A stretch of DNA of 64,000 nt. It comes from Trichopria drosophilae. Its lineage: Eukaryota > Arthropoda > Insecta > Hymenoptera > Diapriidae. The DNA is taken from positions 99,071,001 through 99,135,000 of the forward strand of contig CM059587.1 of assembly GCA_030407085.1 (NCBI GenBank). Reading direction: 5' to 3'. Below the pieces are notes generated by a model. It saw only the letters and a list, made by a program, of their open reading frames with translations. It was not told where the DNA came from and did no database searches. A program made the translations under genes and the position numbers. Of this stretch, positions 58,501 to 64,000 are shown one piece after another; position 1 is the stretch's first letter; every line of letters starts with the position of its first letter.

Positions 58501-59572
58501 GTTGTAATTCTTCGTTTTACAAGCTTCAAACAAATCGTTTATATGTACATCTGGAATGATCTACAAATATTTCAGTATTATTAAATAACCCAATTGTTTC
58601 AATGTTTCTACTTACTCCAGTTACTTCTTGGACATCATTAATCAAAATTTCTATCCCCTTTCCTTTTAGTCGAGTAATCGATTGTAAACATGTAATAGCA
58701 CGTCGAAGGTCACCGCCCGAAGCTTGGACCACTTTCGACAAAACTGATTTTTCAGCTTGGACATTCTCAGCGTCACAAATGAAACGTAACCTCTCAATGA
58801 TTTTCTCTTCCCCAAGAGGTTTGAATCGAAATTTCGTACAACGAGACGTCAACGGTTGAATTATTCGCGACACGTAATTGCAGATCAAACAAAAACGAGT
58901 GCTGTGAGATTCTTTTTCCATGGTTCGACGTAACGCTGATTGAGCAGCAGTCGTCATGCTGTCAGCTTCGTCAAGGATGACAATTTTAAACGGTGGACAA
59001 GTCTGTCCGCTAAAAATTCAATGAAATACAAAGTAACATCATTGTTAGTGATGTTTTTAGGAAACTTACTCTTCTCGAGTTCCACCAGCAGTAAGATGCG
59101 AAAAGTTTTTTACTTTATCTCTGATAACTTGAATTCCTCGTTCGTCAGACGCATTGAGTTCGAGTATTCGTTGTTTGTACATGCTGCCAAAAAGTTGGCG
59201 AGCTGCGGCAAGGATCGTTGATGTTTTTCCAGTACCGGGTGGTCCATACAACAAAAGATTGGGGAAATCGACACCTGATATACATTGTCGCAAAACTTCT
59301 ACAACTTCGTCTTGTTCCACAACATCATCAACAGTTTTGGGTCGACTAAAATTTCATCAATTTTTCTAATTTTAAAACTTTACCCAGTGTTAAATTCATG
59401 AATTTTATTTAATTTTACTAATACACCAAAATTTTGGTATTTTAGAAAAATGAGGTTAAACTTACTATTTCTCAACCCATGGAGGTGCAGGTCCGGTTTT
59501 TTCTTTTGATTTTGTAACAGGTTTTTTAATATCCCCTGCTCCTAATTTTCCAGTTTTTAAAAACGCATGCAT
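55553..59572 (-). CDS. RFC4: RFC4, replication factor C small subunit (5 exons)
   Basis: One of four small clamp-loader ATPase subunits that open PCNA rings onto primed DNA in the nucleus. Minus-strand exons are 59466-59572, 59070-59345, 58616-59009, 58363-58560 and 55553-55645, all GT-AG and in phase, giving 355 codons against about 360 in the family. The start MHAFLKTGK and the early PWVEKYRPK (RFC box II) fit RFC4. The Walker A motif GPPGTGKTS is at 70-78, the DEAD-type Walker B at 141-144, and the SRC arginine-finger box at 183-185, followed by FRFKPL. The helical collar domain occupies the C-terminus, ending [11 protein letters not shown]. The last exon is 2.7 kb away; it was found by its in-phase acceptor and the family-like [12 protein letters not shown]. 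An E2F-type site lies 57 bp before the ATG. Confidence 0.96.
55684..58354. mobile_element. 2.67-kb palindromic element filling RFC4 intron 4
   Basis: The left end TTAA-CCCATTAAAGCCTGAAATGG is mirrored by CATTTCAGGCGTTAATG at 58,338-58,354. The arms pair through CCAATATGGCGCCGAA (55,845) and TTCGGCGCCATATTGG (57,917), and further inward repeated blocks of GAAAACTATCAACTTTTCG and TTGCAAAGAACAAA recur in both orientations. The right end lacks the GG-TTAA expected for a piggyBac-type end. A second MITE is nested at 58,006. Confidence 0.85.
58006..58271. mobile_element. Nested MITE, CAGTAGTACTTCCC end
   Basis: The left end CAGTAGTACTTCCCTTATTC is mirrored by AATAAGGGAAGGACTAATG, with TA at 58,004-58,005 and 58,272-58,273. 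The interior has GGCGCATGCGCAAC and CATCTTGCCTGACTGGACAA. The opposite arm of the host palindrome (near 55,782) keeps the empty site with one TA. Confidence 0.88.
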
Positions 59573-59628
59573 CGTGAAAATTTACAAAAAAATGTCAAAC
59601 ACAAAGCGAAATCTTTACTCCAAAACGA

Positions 59629-59637
59629 TTTCCCGCC
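59629..59637 (+). promoter_or_regulatory. E2F-type site upstream of RFC4
   Basis: TTTCCCGCC matches the E2F/DP consensus and lies 57 bp upstream of the RFC4 start codon. RFC genes are E2F targets in animals, so S-phase control is likely; this is inference from position and known biology. Confidence 0.6.
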
Positions 59638-59654
59638 ATTGAGTGTTCAAACCG

Positions 59655-59930
59655 CGAAATAAAAAAGTTAGGTTATGTCGATTTTATTTAGGCGCCAAAA
59701 CGACGAAATGTTATCACATATTTTTGTAATTTAAGATTAATATTACAATTTAAAAATTTGTTGACGTTTTCTTTAAATATTGATAAGAAAACATTTAAAA
59801 ATTTGATTTTGTTTTGGTTATTAAATTGTATACAAAAAATTGTCCAATTTTTGAAAAAGTTTTCGCGCATGCGCACAAAATTCATAATGGCCGACGATTT
59901 CCTCGGAGTATAAAAGAAGAAAGAAACGTC
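59655..59930 (+). promoter_or_regulatory. Duplicated promoter segment, copy 1
   Basis: Contains the perfect palindrome GCGCATGCGC (59,865-59,874; NRF-1 type), ATGGCCG (59,887-59,893; YY1/pho-like), and TATAAAAG (59,909-59,916). The same order recurs 500 bp downstream. It lies between the divergent RFC4 and TMA7. Confidence 0.7.
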
Positions 59931-60154
59931 TTAGCGAAAACATTTTTTTTTTTAATATAGTTATAATTATACGATTGTTGTAAATTTATTGCACTATCAT
60001 TTTTGTTTAGAAAATAATATAAATTTGTGAATCTTTAGTGTTTAGAACTGAAAAATTGATTAATTTTTGACAAAGTTATGAATGTTCGAACACAAAAGTG
60101 GTTTCAATCAACCATCGAGTTGGTTGACTTGTGGCGCCATCACGTATTCAAATC

Positions 60155-60430
60155 CGGAAATAAAAAAGTTAGGTTATGTCATGTAATTTAGGCGCTAAAA
60201 CGACGAAATGTTATCACATATTTTTGTAATTTAAGATTAATGTTACAACTTAAAAATTTGTTGACGTTTTTTTTAAATATTAACAAAAAAACATTTAAAA
60301 ATTTTATTTTGTTTTGGTTATTAAATTGTATTAAAAAAATTGTCCAATTTTTGAAAAAGATTTCGCGCATGCGCACAAAATTCATAATGGCCGTCGATTT
60401 TCTCGGAGTGTAAAAGAAGAAAGAAACGTC
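60155..60430 (+). promoter_or_regulatory. Duplicated promoter segment, copy 2 (TMA7 proximal)
   Basis: A close match of copy 1 with GCGCATGCGC at 60,365-60,374 and ATGGCCG at 60,387-60,393. The TATA-like word is here TGTAAAAG. A splice donor at 60,494 (CC-GTAAGT) and acceptor ending at 60,632 would make a short non-coding first exon for TMA7 just after this segment. Confidence 0.7.
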
Positions 60431-60608
60431 GACACGAAAATTGCCGATTTTTCAATTTTCGTAAATTAATTAACTAAGCGTTAACTAACTACCGTAAGTA
60501 AATAATTTTTAAATTTAAATAATTAAAAACAAAAAATTCAATTAAGTTTTTATTTTTTTCATAAATTTAATAGCCGGGTCACATGTGAATTTTGAGGTTA
60601 GTTTTTGA

Positions 60609-60830
<222 letters not shown>

Positions 60831-60974
60831 TCCACACATTTTACACCACTCCAAACACACACCGCATACACACTTTACCTCCTGTGCAAGTTAAACTCAT
60901 TTTTGTATCGACGACGTGGACCTGTCAACATCGATGAGTGTTTAAGTGCACTTGACGGGTATGCCGTATTTGTA

Positions 60975-60980
60975 AATAAA
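60975..60980 (+). terminator. Polyadenylation signal of TMA7
   Basis: AATAAA, 145 nt after the stop codon. Confidence 0.6.
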
Positions 60981-61300
60981 ACTGGTTTAAGATATATCGT
61001 TTTGTACTTCATTTAGAAACTGTATTTGCAACTTTTAACGATTTTAAAAACAATTTTATTATTATTTTTCATATTTAAATGAAATAAAGAATGTTGGTGG
61101 TGAATAATGTTAAAAATTTTATCATAGAAACCTGATTTCTTGTCTTTAGATCAATAAATATATTTTAAGTAAATTTTTGTATTTAATATTTATGTGAATA
61201 TTTATAAGGCAATTTTTATTAACATTTTACTATTAGTGTTATGTCAGCGGCTTGGCGCATGGACACTCATGCGCTCAGTTTTCTTTACATTACAAAACTA

Positions 61301-61656
61301 CACTGTAAAAAAAATCGTGTAAAATTACAATCGAGAATGGACTCAAAAATTACCCACTTTCAACGCAGTGAATTTACTATGTGGAACACAGTAACTTTCC
61401 CTAAATCTTGTAATATATTACTCGTTTGTAAAATTACCACGTCCAACATAGGCTCGAAAAATTACCTACGTTTGACGTAGTAAAAGTACAACAGTCTAGT
61501 ATTTTTCCTACGCTCGACGTCGTAAATTTACAATGCCGCGGTAAAACTCTAACCTCACTTCGGTAAAATTTCAACGCTCAACGTAGTATTATTACCAAAT
61601 TTCCATGATTGAAAATTACCATTGCATTGTAAATTTCATTTTCATTTTTTACAGTG
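61301..61656. mobile_element. TA-flanked MITE, CACTGTAAAAAA ends
   Basis: Starts CACTGTAAAAAAAATCG and ends TTTTTTACAGTG, with TA at 61,299-61,300 and 61,657-61,658. Interior words (AAAATTACC, AACGTAGTA) alternate orientation as in the relative at 15,352-15,766. Confidence 0.85.
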
Positions 61657-61658
61657 TA

Positions 61659-62149
61659 GTCTCGGAGATGACAAACTGAAGTTTTGCGAAATTAAGTAAA
61701 ACAATTTTGCGAACAACTTTTGTTTATGTCACAAGAAGAAAAACGATGGCATACAAGCGGAAATTGAGTTACAACAAAATAATCTTGAAAATTTGTTATA
61801 AACAATAATACTTTATTTATATTATTTACAACAGTGAAAAATTTAGGAATTTCTGCACATTTTTTAATTGAACATTTTTTTTTTCACTGAATGATAGTTT
61901 TCGAGATATTGACGTTTAAAAAATGGTAAATTTCATTTTTGTCGTTTACACTTTTATCAATAATTTTTGAACAAATTAATATTTTGAGCTGAAATTTATA
62001 GGATAGGCTTATCTTTACGCACTCTAAAGTTCAATTTTGAATAAGTTCTGAAACTTGACTACGAAACGTTGGTGATTTCACGGAAACAGTTACGATTGTC
62101 GATATCACAGTTACGCAATTACTTACGTTATTGTTTACAATATTTATTA
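61659..62149. other. No gene seen
   Basis: AT-rich intergenic sequence; no supported feature. Confidence 0.5.
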
Positions 62150-63061
62150 TTAATATATTTATTTATTTATTTATTTATTTATTTATTAATATATTAACGG
62201 ACATAAATGCCCTTGGTACAAAAAAGAAAATAATAATAATGGTCTCTTGATACAATCCTACATTCATACATAATATTCACACTTATAAGTCTTACATCTA
62301 AGTATAAAAAGTGATAAAGATCGAGCAGATCTTATTTCCTCAGGCAGATTATTCCACAGACGAGTGATTCTATTGATCGTAGAGAAATAAAATCTGCTCG
62401 ATTTACATTGAACCTCAGAAAGTGGACGATGTATACGATGTGAATAGCGTACTGTCCGAAGAGAGAATAAATTGGTAATTTCTTGAGCGTTATAAGAGTC
62501 AGACATAACCTTATAGACAAAAAGGGAATCTCTGAACTCATGAATTGATTGTATCGTGCGCAAATCAAACATTTTAGAAATAGGTCCATATTCATGTGAG
62601 AACCGATGCATAGGAGTATCAGTTTTATGCGATAGAAATCTTAAAAACTTCCTCTGGATCGCTTCCAACCTACCAATGTTGTATTTCAAATAAGGGCGCC
62701 AAATTTCTGATGCATATATACAATGAGGAAGAACTATACTTTTGAAAATGTGAATTATAGCCTGACAGTCAGTGAAAAGCTTCGTTGATCTAAAAAGAAA
62801 ACCTAAACTTCTGTTGGCTACTTTTATAACATATTCTAGATGATTCGAAAAAGTTAAAGAACTATCAAAAGTGACACCTAAGTCTCTAATCGTCACAGAA
62901 CGAACTAAATCGATCCCATCAATCTGATATTGAAATTGCACTGGATTATTAGATTTAGTAAAGTGCATAAATGTTGACTTTGAGGCATTTAACTGTAAAC
63001 CATTAATATGACACCACGAGGAAATACCACACAAGTCACGCTGCATGGATGAAGCTGACAA
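62150..63061 (-). mobile_element. LINE reverse-transcriptase C-terminal fragment
   Basis: A 265-codon minus-strand frame (62,264-63,061) matches the C-terminal part of a non-LTR retrotransposon reverse transcriptase. It has LGVTFDSSLTFSNHL near residue 62, then VLPHCIYASEIWRP, LEAIQRKFLRFLS, and RLWNNLPEEIRSA near the end. The catalytic YxDD box lies upstream and is missing, so the copy is 5'-truncated. Downstream are the hairpin GGGCATTTATGTCC and a run of AAAT units (62,155-62,190 on the plus strand). The uninterrupted frame suggests recent insertion. Confidence 0.88.
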
Positions 63062-63099
63062 AGGAGATATATTATAATAAAAATCTTATAGAACTCGGA

Positions 63100-63877
63100 T
63101 TCTTGATCAGAACTACCAAGAACTTTCATAATATTCATACGATCATATATCTTTATCGCACATTAATTCTGCCTCATTTATTATATTGCTCGTCTATATT
63201 GTGGAAGCAGAATCGTTGAATCAGTTTAAGAATCGTTTAGATGCTCATTTATAAATTAATTATTGTTCAATTTGATCCGGATACAGATTTATAAAAGTTA
63301 TAATGTACTTATTATCTGTAAATTAATAATAATAATATATGGACACCTTTCGTAGCTACTGATATTTCTGATCTTGAATCGATACAACATAAGTTTGTGA
63401 GATATTTATCTCGAAAGGCTGGGACTCCGATGCACCCATTTGACCACGTTTACGATGACAGAGCTAAGTCTTTTGATCTTTAATCGGTAAAGTCCTTACA
63501 TTCATACTATGATATTTTATTAGCTTATAAAATACTTAGAGGATAGTCGAAGTATTATTCGAGTCATTGAAGAATCCGCTAATCGCACAAATTATGGGTT
63601 TAATTCTACGGTACCAAGGCTAAAGCGAGCATGAAATTTATTACCGCAATCGATTACTTCGGAGAGACTGACAAATTTTAAATCCTATGTACTAAAACTT
63701 TTTGTTAATTAATTGAAATATTCGTTATTACACTTTAATTTTATATTATTATTTTAGTTTATATCATTTATTGCTCCTCAAGTTGTATAGCGCCTCATTA
63801 TGTGTTTGTTTTTTTTTTTGTGTAAAGGCACTTCTAGTGCCGTTGATTCTAATAAATAAATAAATAAATAAATAAAT
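63100..63877 (+). mobile_element. Degenerate LINE fragment, opposite orientation
   Basis: The plus strand encodes pieces of the same reverse-transcriptase region: LYRTLILPHLLYCSS, later LESIQHKFVRYLSRKAG and TPMHPFDHVY, then stops. The 3' end has GGCACTTCTAGTGCC (63,827-63,841) and AATAAATAAATAAATAAATA. It is older than its neighbour, judged by its stops, and is interrupted at 63,200. Confidence 0.75.
63200..63335 (+). mobile_element. 136-bp nested retroelement 3' end
   Basis: Flanked by TATAT on both sides (63,195-63,199 and 63,336-63,340), ending in AATAATAATA. It begins with about 15 codons of a LINE-like C-terminus (SLNQFKNRLDAHL, stop) and a short 3' untranslated stretch. Leaving it out restores the reading frame of the host LINE fragment across the junction. 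Confidence 0.65.
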
Positions 63878-64000
63878 TATTGTCCACTTAATTATAATGA
63901 CCGAAAAATACCAAGATCTTCTTCACATATGTTAAACGGTAGAAAAGTTTTTTGAAAACATCTATAAAACATATGAATTTCTTGAAAAATTTTATTATTA
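63878..64000. other. Window end, no feature seen
   Basis: AT-rich sequence, too short to classify. Confidence 0.4.

Overview
The window looks like a piece of an insect nuclear genome. It is very AT-rich. Its five recognisable genes are intron-split eukaryotic housekeeping genes. Most introns are 53-69 nt, with normal GT-AG ends, which is usual for insects and often seen in beetles. The insect order cannot be fixed from the sequence alone. Nothing bacterial or viral was recognised.

Layout. 1-17,100 holds no gene that I can support. It is AT-rich sequence with inverted and tandem repeats, small terminal-inverted-repeat elements and a worn LINE 3' end. 17,110-18,978 (+) is OXA1L, the mitochondrial inner-membrane insertase, in eight coding exons. 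Converging on it at 19,060-19,645 (-) is CIAO2B/galla-2, a cytosolic Fe-S assembly factor, in three exons. 19,700-31,000 is gene-poor: a TTAA-flanked palindromic element, a GC-rich TA-flanked MITE, and a roughly 5-kb array of ~435-bp units that turns back on itself as a giant palindrome. 31,210-54,817 (+) is a complete MED12 (kohtalo) gene, ten coding exons and 2,239 codons. Its long introns hold a 2.3-kb foldback element, a ~1.9-kb minisatellite grown inside a MITE, a dimeric tRNA-like SINE, a 2.5-kb TTAA-flanked element and two abutting palindromes. 55,553-59,572 (-) is RFC4, five exons and 355 codons, whose last intron is almost wholly a 2.67-kb palindrome. 60,636-60,830 (+) is TMA7, divergent from RFC4 across a region that carries a duplicated 276-bp promoter segment. 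61,000-64,000 contains a MITE and two head-to-head LINE fragments.

The genes do not form a pathway: a mitochondrial insertase, an Fe-S targeting factor, a Mediator kinase-module subunit, a clamp-loader subunit and a ribosome-associated small protein. RFC4 and TMA7 probably share a divergent promoter region, with an E2F-type site next to RFC4 and NRF-1-like plus YY1-like motifs in both copies of the duplicated segment.

The most unusual content is the repeat fraction. Long palindromes occur at least ten times. Two MITE insertions can be dated against palindromes because the opposite arm keeps the empty site. Another MITE sits at mirror-image positions with the same 9-bp target duplication in both arms of the giant palindrome. 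At least five LINE 3' ends and one SINE end in hairpins of different sequence but similar fold, followed by an AATAAATA-type tail. A foldback family carries a 41-nt motif resembling part of a hammerhead ribozyme core. All calls come from reading the sequence; no searches were run.
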